From Phycisphaerae bacterium (GTDB taxonomy: Bacteria > Planctomycetota > Phycisphaerae > Sedimentisphaerales > SG8-4): a stretch of DNA of 34,354 nucleotides. Below, piece after piece: positions 1-8,227 of this stretch. How positions within the stretch are numbered: the stretch's first letter is position 1; each line of letters starts with the position of its first letter. Below the pieces are notes generated by a model. The model searched no databases, was not told the origin of the DNA, and saw only the letters and a program-made list of their open reading frames with translations. The stretch lies in the NCBI GenBank assembly GCA_030603035.1, contig JAUVYQ010000008.1:1-34354 (forward strand), written 5' to 3'. Position numbers and translations under genes: made by a program.

Positions 1-3000
1 GACCCGCAATTTGCACAGCTTTCTTACGCTCTTGCCAAGATTTTTAAGGACACTACCGAAGTTGGTGCAGTCCGGGAATTCCTGACAAGTGCGCTTTGGT
101 CAGGTATTGCCGAGGTCAAACCCAAAGCCGTTTTGGATTATATAGAGCTGTTGTTAAAACTGCGGGCCTACGACGCGGCTTTGAGTGCTATAAACTCTTT
201 TGAGGACAAGTATTGGGCCGACGAGAGAAGCCAAATACTTCGCATCAACGCTTTACTTGGCGCAAGGCAGTTTGACGAGGCTGAAGCAGAATTGGCCAAG
301 GCCGAGCCGGACGATCCGAATACAATTAAACTCAACCTGGCACTGGTGCAGGCCAAGATTGGGCAGATTCAAAGGGTTATAGAACAAAAGCGAATAAAAG
401 AGAGTTCGCCTATAGTTTTCGAGGGCCCGGAGGTGCCGGAAAAAGAGGATGTTGAGCCGGATGCCTCTATGCAGGTAATGACAGATGAGTTGAAGGGCTA
501 CTGGACTGTTTGCGCCGGATTGGTGGAAAAACTGCTGCTAATAGAGCCGAATTCCGTCGGAGAAGCTTCTGTCGTTGCTGTTTGCAATAATTACATAGCG
601 CAAGGCCAGATCGAGCAGGCCAGGGGTATAGTTAATAAACTTTTGGGATATTTTCCGGATAATACAACGGTTCTGTTTTACAAACGGGTACTTGCCGAGC
701 CTGCGCCGGACGAGATTTCCCTGCAAAGGCGCAAGGAGATAGAACAGCAGGTTCTATCAGAAGTTAGCGAGCCGATTCGCCGGGCCGTGAAGCTTGGATT
801 ATTTTATCACAGGCATGGAGAGCTGGACAAGGCGGCTGAAGAATTCAAAAAGGTATTTTCGTCGTCCGTTGCTCGCGAGGCGTATCGCGAGAAAAAAAAT
901 ACGCAACGCAATATACGCGATCTGCAATACGGAATTGCTGTGGGCTATCTTTTTGAGATAGCACTTGGGAAGAAAGACTGGGAGCTGGCAGAAGAAATCG
1001 TAGAGACGGTACGACGTGAAAATGTCGATAGATGCGGCGGCCAATTTTTTGCTGCCCGTTTTGCTATGGCTAAAGAGGAATATAAAGATGCGCTGGCGAG
1101 ACTCGAAGAATGTTTGAGGCAAAGGCCGGTCTTTTCCCACGGCTTTATGTTGAGGAGCAATGTCAATGCTATTCTTGGAAATGAGTATTCCTCTATCGAA
1201 GATGCCCGAAAAGCCGCATCTTTGAACCCTTTGGATGGAACCATTGCAAAAGTATTGGCGAGTGTGCTGCACCAGCGTAATGAAAAGCTCGGGCTAAATG
1301 TATCTTCCGCCCAGGTAATTGAAGTCAGAAAGGCTTGGGACAACGCAATGGCACGGAACCCGAGTGATATAGGGTTACTTAGCAGCTACGCTGAATATAT
1401 AAGCCTGACGAGCAAGAGGCGAGCATTGGCGATTCGCCAGTATTTGCAAAATATCGCTCCGAGCGTGACGAATGCTGTCCTGCTGGGGAGGCTGGCAACA
1501 AGAATGGCTCTTGAGGAAACGGATGCAGAACACAAAAAGGCGTTATTTGCTATTGCAGATTCATCTTTCAAGCAGGCCATTGCTATAGACCCACAAAACA
1601 AGGCTGCACTTGATAGCTTTGCGGAATACTATTGGCGCAGCGGTCAAGAAGAAAAAGCAGAAGAGGTGCTGGCGCAAGACCGGAAATTGCTGTGGCGCCA
1701 TTATTATTTTCGGAGCGGTCGATTTGAGGATGCCATGAGGGTCCTGGAGCAGTTGTACAAAACCGATGCGAAGGACGGTGACGTAGTCAGAGGTCTTTTA
1801 CTTGTTGCAGAAAGCACTGCTGATAAAAAGGCTGTACAGAGATATTCTGGAGAACTTTTATTGCTCGAAGACAGCGTAGAAAACCATCTTATTCAAATTC
1901 AGACTTTTCTTAAGGTCGGTCTTGTCAAAGAAGCTGAGTACAAATTGCAAAGCTTTAGGGAGAGGTATCCGGATGAGGGGCGAGCACTGCTGCTTGAGGC
2001 GTGGCTGGCAATGAGACAGGGGCGTCTGAAAGAGGCATTGAAGCTGACAAATCGAAGCTTTCAGAGCAATCAGAACAATGCAGTGGGCTGGCGGGTAAGA
2101 GGTGAAGTAAATTTTTTGATGGCGAATTATGATAAAGCAATCGATGACCTTAAAAGGAGCAAGTCATTGTCACCCGAGCTTGATACCCGGATTGCTCTGG
2201 CAAAGGCCTATCGCCAGGCGGGCCGAGATGGGGATGCTATAACCGAACTTAAAAGTATGATTGACCGCCCACAAGCTGCTGCGGAAGAGATTCCTGCAGG
2301 GCGGGGGCCCAGAGCATTGCTTAAACAGATTTACCTGCAGCGTGGCAAAAAAGAAGCACTAAAAAAATTCTATGACGAGACTCTGCAGAAATTTCCCGAT
2401 AGTGTCCTGTGGTACAATCGAGCCGGGGCATTTGCTATAGCCGAAGGCGAACTCGACAGGGCAGAGCAATTGTATGGACAGGCCTGGCAGAAAGGTCAGA
2501 AGGATAGCGAGAAACGCTATGAAGGGCGTCTGGGACCCCGCGCAGCGGCTTTTGATGGGTATTTGAAGGCACTCGTGTTAAGTGGGAAGTTTGATAAGGT
2601 CTTTGAAGAGAGCAGAAAGTACGTTGGCAGTGATTTGGCTCCCATAGCATATTTGCGAATGGCTGAGGCGAAGTTGAAACTTGGCGATAAACCAATCGCC
2701 ATAGAATATTGCCGAAAAGCCGTTGACAAAGCGGGCACAAATGAGGTTTTTGCGTCTGATATTTCGCGAAGAATGTACTCGCTGCTGGGAGCTGAAGAGG
2801 CGTTGAAGTATTGCGAACAAAGACTCAAGGCCAACCCTGATTCGCTTGCTGCCAATTTGACTGTGTTTAATCTGACGAAGATTAGCGGTGAGTACAACAA
2901 GGCTTTGGGTTATATTGACAAATGCCTGCAGATAACCGGGCCTGACAGCGGTGCAAGACTTAATTACACGGCGGAAAAAGTGAATGTTTTACACCTGGCC

Positions 3001-3483
3001 TACGAAAAGACTTCCGATAACAATTACCTCAAGACGGCTATCACAGTGTACGAAAGTTTGTTAGCTGAAATGCCGAATAATATGATTGTCTCTAATAATC
3101 TGGCATATATGCTTGCTCTAAATAATGAAAGGCTGGCCGAAGCTCTTCGATACGCCAAACGGGCGCTCGACGCAAGGCCGAATAATCCGGGCTTTCTGGA
3201 TACTTATGCGTATGTGTTGTATAAAAACGGTAGAAATGCGCAGGCAGCCGAATTTTTGCAGGCCGCCCTACAACAGTATGAGCAGAATAATATCCCCGTA
3301 CCAGCGGAGGTGTATGAACATTTAGGGCAGATAAAAGAAGAACTTGGAGCAGAAGCTGAAGCCCTTGCTGCTTATAAGCAAGCGCTGGAAGTAGTTCTCA
3401 ACTCCGCAGATAAGTTGTCGATGGCGGCCAGGCGGCGAATAACCTTGGCTATCGAACGTCTGACGTTGATAGTAGATAAATGA
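1..3483 (+). CDS. TPR-repeat protein, 5' end missing (cut by window edge)
   Basis: The reading frame is open from the first base of the window, so at least 44 codons lie before the first possible start (TTG at 133) and the true start is outside. The visible part is about 1160 residues of helix-turn-helix tetratricopeptide units, with the typical alternation of small and aromatic residues, for example AEYYWRSGQEEKAEEVL and GEVNFLMANYDKAIDDL. The last third has clear canonical TPRs such as NNLAYMLALNNERLAEAL. No catalytic motif is visible. It sits 93 bases upstream of a Wzc-type kinase and an epimerase, so a scaffold role in exopolysaccharide assembly or export is likely; giant TPR proteins of PEP-CTERM/exosortase polysaccharide loci are the closest comparison I know. 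That role is inference. The TPR assignment is firm and the substrate is unknown. Confidence 0.85.
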   Translation, partial: DPQFAQLSYALAKIFKDTTEVGAVREFLTSALWSGIAEVKPKAVLDYIELLLKLRAYDAALSAINSFEDKYWADERSQILRINALLGARQFDEAEAELAKAEPDDPNTIKLNLALVQAKIGQIQRVIEQKRIKESSPIVFEGPEVPEKEDVEPDASMQVMTDELKGYWTVCAGLVEKLLLIEPNSVGEASVVAVCNNYIAQGQIEQARGIVNKLLGYFPDNTTVLFYKRVLAEPAPDEISLQRRKEIEQQVLSEVSEPIRRAVKLGLFYHRHGELDKAAEEFKKVFSSSVAREAYREKKNTQRNIRDLQYGIAVGYLFEIALGKKDWELAEEIVETVRRENVDRCGGQFFAARFAMAKEEYKDALARLEECLRQRPVFSHGFMLRSNVNAILGNEYSSIEDARKAASLNPLDGTIAKVLASVLHQRNEKLGLNVSSAQVIEVRKAWDNAMARNPSDIGLLSSYAEYISLTSKRRALAIRQYLQNIAPSVTNAVLLGRLATRMALEETDAEHKKALFAIADSSFKQAIAIDPQNKAALDSFAEYYWRSGQEEKAEEVLAQDRKLLWRHYYFRSGRFEDAMRVLEQLYKTDAKDGDVVRGLLLVAESTADKKAVQRYSGELLLLEDSVENHLIQIQTFLKVGLVKEAEYKLQSFRERYPDEGRALLLEAWLAMRQGRLKEALKLTNRSFQSNQNNAVGWRVRGEVNFLMANYDKAIDDLKRSKSLSPELDTRIALAKAYRQAGRDGDAITELKSMIDRPQAAAEEIPAGRGPRALLKQIYLQRGKKEALKKFYDETLQKFPDSVLWYNRAGAFAIAEGELDRAEQLYGQAWQKGQKDSEKRYEGRLGPRAAAFDGYLKALVLSGKFDKVFEESRKYVGSDLAPIAYLRMAEAKLKLGDKPIAIEYCRKAVDKAGTNEVFASDISRRMYSLLGAEEALKYCEQRLKANPDSLAANLTVFNLTKISGEYNKALGYIDKCLQITGPDSGARLNYTAEKVNVLHLAYEKTSDNNYLKTAITVYESLLAEMPNNMIVSNNLAYMLALNNERLAEALRYAKRALDARPNNPGFLDTYAYVLYKNGRNAQAAEFLQAALQQYEQNNIPVPAEVYEHLGQIKEELGAEAEALAAYKQALEVVLNSADKLSMAARRRITLAIERLTLIVDK

Positions 3484-3497
3484 CAATTGGAATAGAC

Positions 3498-3564
3498 ACT
3501 CGATACTGGATGCTCGATACTCGATACTGGATACTCGACGAGAATCGAGAATCGGGAATCGAGG
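3498..3564. repeat. Short degenerate tandem repeat of TCGATACTGGA-type units
   Basis: The gap between the TPR gene and the Wzc-like gene is filled by units alternating between CTCGATACTGGATG and GAGAATCGAGAATC, so the two halves are partly inverted relative to each other. The last unit supplies the GAGGA that may serve as ribosome-binding site about a dozen bases before the next ATG. Related units recur near 10.75, 10.88, 18.37, 23.15, 28.66 and 29.98 kb. Confidence 0.8.
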
Positions 3565-3576
3565 AAATTAATCAAT

Positions 3577-5838
3577 ATGGTAGAACAAAGACAGGTTCCC
3601 AATAGAATGGTAAGACCGGCCGGACCGAGGCCGGCTGCTGCTGCGCTGACACCGAAGGAAGTTTTTTCAATATTGCGTCGGCACATATTGTTGATAGTTT
3701 TTCTGACTGTATTAGGTTTAATAATGGGCGGCGCGGCCTGGTATCTCTTAAGAAAATATCTTCCAAGATATGCCGCCCAAACTTACATTAGAGTTCTGCC
3801 GCCCGTAGAAAAAGACCCTATGACCATCCCGGTGGCTATGGTGGCCCAGAAATTACAATATGGCCACCGAGTATCGATGGCCAACCTTATAAGGCAGCAG
3901 AGTACTCTGCTGGATTTGATTGATAAGCCCGAAATTCGAGAGACCAGGTGGTTTCGGCGTTTTGCTAAGTTTGATAAAGATGGAAATATTATAAATATAC
4001 ATGATTGTATTGTAAAAGCCTTTAAGGATTTGAAGAAAAATTTCGGTGCTTATGCCCACAGAGATGCGGACTTTGTTGTGCTGTCAATGACCTGCGGCGA
4101 TGCGAGAGAAGCGGCAGATATAGTGAATGAAATGGTGAGCCTGTTTCTTGCTTCGCGAAGAGTCGCAGAGACCGGAGAGGTTAGTGCTAAGCTGATAGAG
4201 TTTGAGAGCCGGCGAGATTCTGTTCAAGGAGAGTTGAGGTCAGCTGAAGATGCGCTGGCTCAAGTTCGTAGGACAACGGGCTTAACCGACCTTGAAGAGC
4301 CCCGTGGGCGCAATTTCCAGCACACAATCACGCTGCAATTGAATGCTTTGGAACTCCAGCAAAATGACATGCTTCTGGGAATAAAGCAAGTTCAAGCCGA
4401 CATAGGAAATCTCGAGGAACTGGCGGTAGGTCCCATTACCGTGCAGATTGAACGTCAAATAGAAATGGACCCTGTTATGATTGTGCTTTACCAGGAGCTT
4501 GTCTTCGCAAAATCGCGACTTGCAGGCGGACTTACAAAGTTTGGTGAAAATCACAGAGTGGTGCGTCAAACCCAGGAGCTGATAAAAGAACTCGGAGAAA
4601 AAAGAGAAATCAGGGAGGCGGAAATAGCAGAGCAGACCCGGCAGGCAAATCTTAAAGATACACAGGACAGATTGATTGTGCTGCAAAGCAGGTTGGAAGA
4701 ATTAGAAAGGTTGCGGCAGGAAGCTGAGGCACAAAAGCAAGACCTTGACCAGGCCCGTGTACAGTATCAACAGCGCGCAGCTATAAGAGATGAAAGACAA
4801 AAGATGCTTGACGAAATCAAGGCGCAGATTGAGAGCTATAAGATAATACTCGACGACCCGGAGACACCTAAGGTGCAGTTTGTTGGATATGCTCCGGTGC
4901 CGCTGGAAATGGTCAGTACTCGGCGGTGGTGGTTCTTTTTCCCCAACGGTACGATATTGGGCCTTATATGTGGCGCGGCGCTTGCCTTGCTTATTGAGAT
5001 ACTCAATGACCTGGTGCGGACTGCAAGGGACGTGGGCAGATATTTGCACATCCCGCTTTTGAGTGTTGTCCCCGATGAAGCTGAAGACGAACGGGTTCGG
5101 GGCGTTGACCTCTGCCATGTTGTTCGTCAGGCACCTTATTCTATTATAAGCGAATCCTACAGACGGCTTAGGACGAACTTAAAGCTGTCCGGCTCTGCAG
5201 AGTCTTTGAAGGCTTTGCTTATTAGCAGTGGCGCGGCAGGGGACGGCAAAACCTCCGTCGCGGTTAATTTTGCGGCAGCTCTGGTTGCTGAAAATAAAAA
5301 AGTGCTGCTTATAGACGCCAATTTCAGGCGGCCGAGTTTACAAACAATATTCCCGAGAACAGGACCCGCAGGCGAGGGAGGTGAGCGCTTTGAATTCGGA
5401 TTGAGCACTCTGCTTACGGGCCTGTGTGGCTATCGGGATGTTAAAAGGTCCAATGTCATCGAAGGTCTTGACATAATCGAAGCGGGGCAATTGCCTCCTA
5501 ATCCGACGGAGCTGCTGGGCAGTACGCGGATGGAACAGTTGATTAAGGATCGGCGTGATAGTCATGATTATGTTATAATTGACGGCCCGCCCGTATTGCT
5601 GGTAAGTGATGCCAAGGTGCTGGCACGGCTCGTTGACGGCACAATATTGGTATTCAATGCCGGCGCTACAAGGAGAGGCGCCGCTCAGAGGACTATTCGC
5701 GAGCTCAGAGAAGTAAACGCCACGATAGTCGGCTGTGTGCTGTTTGCCGTAAGGGCTATGAAGGGCGGCTACTTCCACGAGCAGTTCAAGTCTTACCAGA
5801 AATACCAGAAGTTGCAGCTTGCTCGCTCATCAGTTTAA
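3577..5838 (+). CDS. Wzc-like polysaccharide co-polymerase with BY-kinase domain
   Basis: This 753-residue inner-membrane protein would control chain length and export of an exopolysaccharide. A first membrane helix at about residues 36-58 is followed by a Wzz-type periplasmic region with long coiled coil (about 190-440). A second helix lies at about 451-474, and then a cytoplasmic BY-kinase domain. The Walker A motif is GAAGDGKTS with K558. Walker A' is VLLIDANFRRP with D580, where most relatives have DAD. Walker B is VIIDGPP with D669. The C-terminus carries a small tyrosine cluster (Y732, Y740, Y743) of the kind autophosphorylated in Wzc/EpsB proteins. Fusion of Wzz and kinase domains is the proteobacterial-type arrangement. 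It follows a TPR gene and precedes an epimerase, consistent with a polysaccharide operon. Confidence 0.92.
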   Translation: MVEQRQVPNRMVRPAGPRPAAAALTPKEVFSILRRHILLIVFLTVLGLIMGGAAWYLLRKYLPRYAAQTYIRVLPPVEKDPMTIPVAMVAQKLQYGHRVSMANLIRQQSTLLDLIDKPEIRETRWFRRFAKFDKDGNIINIHDCIVKAFKDLKKNFGAYAHRDADFVVLSMTCGDAREAADIVNEMVSLFLASRRVAETGEVSAKLIEFESRRDSVQGELRSAEDALAQVRRTTGLTDLEEPRGRNFQHTITLQLNALELQQNDMLLGIKQVQADIGNLEELAVGPITVQIERQIEMDPVMIVLYQELVFAKSRLAGGLTKFGENHRVVRQTQELIKELGEKREIREAEIAEQTRQANLKDTQDRLIVLQSRLEELERLRQEAEAQKQDLDQARVQYQQRAAIRDERQKMLDEIKAQIESYKIILDDPETPKVQFVGYAPVPLEMVSTRRWWFFFPNGTILGLICGAALALLIEILNDLVRTARDVGRYLHIPLLSVVPDEAEDERVRGVDLCHVVRQAPYSIISESYRRLRTNLKLSGSAESLKALLISSGAAGDGKTSVAVNFAAALVAENKKVLLIDANFRRPSLQTIFPRTGPAGEGGERFEFGLSTLLTGLCGYRDVKRSNVIEGLDIIEAGQLPPNPTELLGSTRMEQLIKDRRDSHDYVIIDGPPVLLVSDAKVLARLVDGTILVFNAGATRRGAAQRTIRELREVNATIVGCVLFAVRAMKGGYFHEQFKSYQKYQKLQLARSSV

Positions 5839-5878
5839 TTGGCAATAGCGGATAGAAATTTGTATCTCCTCGGACAAG

Positions 5879-5920
5879 TAGCGAGCAACGAGCAACGAGC
5901 AACAAGCAACAAGCAACGAA
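5879..5920. repeat. GCGAGCAACGAGCAAC-type simple repeat
   Basis: A run of AGCAACGAGCAACA units lies directly upstream of the epimerase gene. It is a different word from the TCGATACT family but has the same style: short, degenerate, intergenic and placed close to a start codon. The ribosome-binding site of the epimerase (AAAGG) lies just downstream of it. Confidence 0.75.
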
Positions 5921-5939
5921 TTTGTGAAAGGCTTCTTTG

Positions 5940-6878
5940 ATGAACAGATTTTTAGTTACCGGCGGAGCCGGTTTCATCGGTTCAAATATCGCAGCCAAAC
6001 TCGTTTCGCAAGACTGCTTCGTAAGGGTTATTGATAATCTGCTTACAGGCAAAAAAAGCAATCTCGCGGATATCATAGACAAGATTGAATTCATAGAAGC
6101 CGATATGGGTGATGAGAAAATCGCCCGCTCGGCAATGAAGGATATTGACGTTGTTTTGCACCAGGGTGCATTGCCCTCTGTGCCGCGCAGCGTTGATGAC
6201 CCCGCCGCCACGCACAGGCACTGTCTCGATGCGACTTTCACACTTCTTTTGGCCGCCCGCGATGCCGGCATAAAGCGCTTTGTCTATGCGTCAAGCTCCT
6301 CAGCTTACGGTGATACGCCGACTCTACCGAAGGTCGAGACGATGCCGCCTGTGCCGCTTTCGCCTTATGCGGTGGGTAAGCTTGCCGGCGAATACTATGC
6401 TAAAGTTTTTTATGAGGTTTTCGGCCTTGAGACCATTTCGCTGCGGTATTTTAACGTTTTCGGCCCGCATCAGGACCCGACGAGCCAATATGCCGCTGCC
6501 ATACCGGCTTTTGTAACGGCTATATTAAAGGATAAACCGCCGACCGTCTTTGGTGACGGCGAGCAGACCCGCGATTTTACCTATGTTGACAATGTTGTCG
6601 AGGCCAATTTACTGGCCGCAAATGCCAAACAGACTAAAGGTGAAGTTCTAAATATCGCCTGCGGCCAGGCCGTAACCGTCAACGAGACTATTGATGTGAT
6701 TAACGCTGCTGTAGGCAAAAATATTAAGCCGATATATGATGCCCCTCGTCCCGGCGATATAAAACACTCCCTCGCCGACATCACCCTCGCTCAGAAACTA
6801 CTCAGCTTCAAACCCACAGTCCCATTCAAACAAGGCCTACAAAAAGCGATATCCTGGTATCGAGAAAACCTTCTATGA
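5940..6878 (+). CDS. NAD-dependent UDP-sugar 4-epimerase (WbpP/GalE type)
   Basis: This is an extended short-chain dehydrogenase/reductase of 312 residues. The N-terminal Rossmann motif is TGGAGFIGSN (G8, G11, G14). The catalytic serine region is ASSSSAYGD, and the YxxxK pair is Y143 and K147 in PYAVGK. The segment RYFNVFGPHQDPTSQYAA is typical of WbpP-like UDP-N-acetylglucosamine/galactosamine 4-epimerases rather than classic galactose-only GalE, so an activated amino sugar is the likely substrate (inference). I chose the ATG at 5940 because AAAGG lies about 8 bases upstream and the protein then begins MNRFLVTGG as relatives do; a TTG sits one codon earlier. It is downstream of the Wzc-like gene and probably supplies sugar nucleotide for the same polymer. 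Confidence 0.9.
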   Translation: MNRFLVTGGAGFIGSNIAAKLVSQDCFVRVIDNLLTGKKSNLADIIDKIEFIEADMGDEKIARSAMKDIDVVLHQGALPSVPRSVDDPAATHRHCLDATFTLLLAARDAGIKRFVYASSSSAYGDTPTLPKVETMPPVPLSPYAVGKLAGEYYAKVFYEVFGLETISLRYFNVFGPHQDPTSQYAAAIPAFVTAILKDKPPTVFGDGEQTRDFTYVDNVVEANLLAANAKQTKGEVLNIACGQAVTVNETIDVINAAVGKNIKPIYDAPRPGDIKHSLADITLAQKLLSFKPTVPFKQGLQKAISWYRENLL

Positions 6879-6928
6879 TTTGCGCATAGGTTATTCTCAT
6901 ACAGGTATGTGTACGGCCTTGTTTGTGT

Positions 6929-7378
6929 TTAGCGTTTTTGGGTCTGCTTTTTTAATCTACGTAAATATTTTAGATCTTCCACGTCTTTTGTGCGTGAAAC
7001 AGCTTTTTTCATTGTTATAAGGTCATCAAGTGAAGCAAACCAGACAAAGGTTTTCCCGAACCGTGCCTTTACCTTATTTTTCCATACTTTTTCAAATGTT
7101 ACCCCTTTGACGGCAGGGTGAATATCAGTTTCTATCAGGTACTGGCGAATCAGTACTTTCTTTGTTAAAAGGTCATCTACTGTTATGTCTGTTACATCGT
7201 ATCCGAATTCTTTCAGAGCTTTCAACGTTCTCTGGGCGTTTGCTTTCTCCGGCTTTATAAAAATGTCGATGTCTAATGTCGCGCGTGAATAGCCGTGGAC
7301 AGGGAAAGCGGTGGCGCCAATTATGACAAATTTAACGTGCTTTTCTTTTAATAATTTTAGTAACTGTTCTGTGTTCAT
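6929..7378 (-). CDS. Nucleotidyltransferase-fold protein (DUF6036/AbiEii-like)
   Basis: This 149-residue protein has the nucleotidyltransferase signature IGATAFPVHGYSRATLDIDI at about residues 20-39. The paired acidic residues of LDIDI would bind metal, and the spacing is that of the AbiEii/DUF6036 superfamily rather than the MntA GS-X-DxD type. No other domain is visible; the C-terminus is lysine-rich. It overlaps the end of the short gene 7332-7520, which precedes it on the same strand, so the two are probably translated together. Small-gene/nucleotidyltransferase pairs often act as toxin-antitoxin or phage-defence units, but that role is inference here. The substrate is unknown. Confidence 0.75.
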   Translation of the reverse strand: MNTEQLLKLLKEKHVKFVIIGATAFPVHGYSRATLDIDIFIKPEKANAQRTLKALKEFGYDVTDITVDDLLTKKVLIRQYLIETDIHPAVKGVTFEKVWKNKVKARFGKTFVWFASLDDLITMKKAVSRTKDVEDLKYLRRLKKQTQKR

Positions 7379-7520
7379 TTCTTTTAAGCAGACTCAACAT
7401 TTCCCGGGTTTTTCTGAACATCATTTCAAAACGCTGACTCGTTGTTAAAGACGTAAGATAATCCAGTTCAAATTCGATTTCCTTGTCCTCATTATGCCTG
7501 TCCAGCTTTAGAATAGCCAT
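7332..7520 (-). CDS. Small protein overlapping the nucleotidyltransferase gene
   Basis: A 62-residue protein of no family I recognise. Its start is supported by AAAGGGG about 6 bases before the ATG, a better Shine-Dalgarno than that of the next gene. Its last 47 bases overlap the start of the nucleotidyltransferase gene (6929-7378) in another frame, implying translational coupling. The sequence is charged: an acidic N-terminal half (DRHNEDKEIEFELDYL), then an amphipathic helix (SQRFEMMFRKTREMLSLL) and a basic tail. It could be a partner or antitoxin-like cofactor of the nucleotidyltransferase, but nothing in the sequence proves it. Confidence 0.6.
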   Translation of the reverse strand: MAILKLDRHNEDKEIEFELDYLTSLTTSQRFEMMFRKTREMLSLLKRNEHRTVTKIIKRKAR

Positions 7521-7597
7521 ACAGCCCCTTTCAGCTAATGTTTATATCGACTTGACTGGGTTTTTATAACTTAGCTTCAACAGACAAGCAGTAGTAG

Positions 7598-7615
7598 GGT
7601 GGGGCTCGCCCCACC
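7598..7615. repeat. GGTGGGG-CTCG-CCCCACC hairpin
   Basis: A perfect 7-bp inverted repeat with a four-base loop, in the gap between the lipoprotein gene and the small gene at 7332-7520, both on the minus strand. No T-run follows on either strand, so a simple intrinsic terminator is unlikely. It looks like a REP-type intergenic palindrome. Confidence 0.6.
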
Positions 7616-7637
7616 ATTTCACTTTCCACGCTAAATC

Positions 7638-8039
7638 CTACTTTAGCTGTTCCTTCAGTTCCTCGGCGTTCTGGATTAGTTCTTCCCGGCTTATCTCTTT
7701 TTTAGGGGCAAGCTCAAACGTCCATTCATACTCATCGACGATTCTTTCCGGATTGAACAAGGAAAATAAATCGAACGGAAACGCATCATGCAACGGCGCT
7801 TTTAGGTTGCGATGGGTCTTTAAGGTCTCATACCCCTCCTTGCTTATCCTCACGTCGTAATCGCCGTACCATTCAAACGAGACCGTAACAGGCGAGGTGC
7901 CTATCTCCTCATCGTTTAATACAACCAACGCCTCCTGCGGCTGCGTGTTGATTGTGAGCTTACGTTCTACACAGCCACCAAGAATTATAGCGGCAATTGA
8001 GCCGGCGACCATTAAAACGACTAAATTGCATTTTCCCAT
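7638..8039 (-). CDS. PEGA-domain lipoprotein
   Basis: A 133-residue protein with a lipoprotein signal peptide: a hydrophobic stretch at residues 6-20 and a lipobox LGGC with the acylated cysteine at C23. The mature part begins with a PEGA-like beta fold (about 25-85): LTINTQPQEALVVLNDEEIG, then the usual TSPVTVSF and YDVRISKEGYE strands. A short charged helix ends the protein. PEGA domains are surface beta modules, often in cell-envelope proteins of unknown binding specificity. The gene is transcribed divergently from pheT, with about 190 bases between the two starts, and looks monocistronic. Confidence 0.82.
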   Translation of the reverse strand: MGKCNLVVLMVAGSIAAIILGGCVERKLTINTQPQEALVVLNDEEIGTSPVTVSFEWYGDYDVRISKEGYETLKTHRNLKAPLHDAFPFDLFSLFNPERIVDEYEWTFELAPKKEISREELIQNAEELKEQLK

Positions 8040-8159
8040 AACAGTTCTCCTTTGAATTATCGAATGCGGTCAATTTGCCCCATTATAAAGAAAAAGCGAA
8101 AAGATAAAAGCCCAAATTTAGCCATTGCAAATGTTTTGTGTCTGCGCTTGTCATTATTA

Positions 8160-8188
8160 TTGACAGTGGTATGTCAGCAAGGTAAGTT
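8160..8188 (+). promoter_or_regulatory. Possible pheT promoter with inverted repeat
   Basis: TTGACA at 8160-8165 is followed after 17 bases by TAAGTT, a perfect -35 with a poor -10. An inverted TGACA/TGTCA pair overlaps the -35 (8161-8165 and 8172-8176) and could be an operator. It lies 40-70 bases before the pheT ATG. Weak evidence only. Confidence 0.3.
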
Positions 8189-8227
8189 ATTATATCAAAA
8201 TTAAAGTTTTTTAACGGTATTTTCGTT

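Noticed and set aside
799..1343. Minus-strand open frames of up to 157 codons inside the TPR gene
   Set aside because: Shadows of the TPR reading frame; no start signals and no family resemblance.
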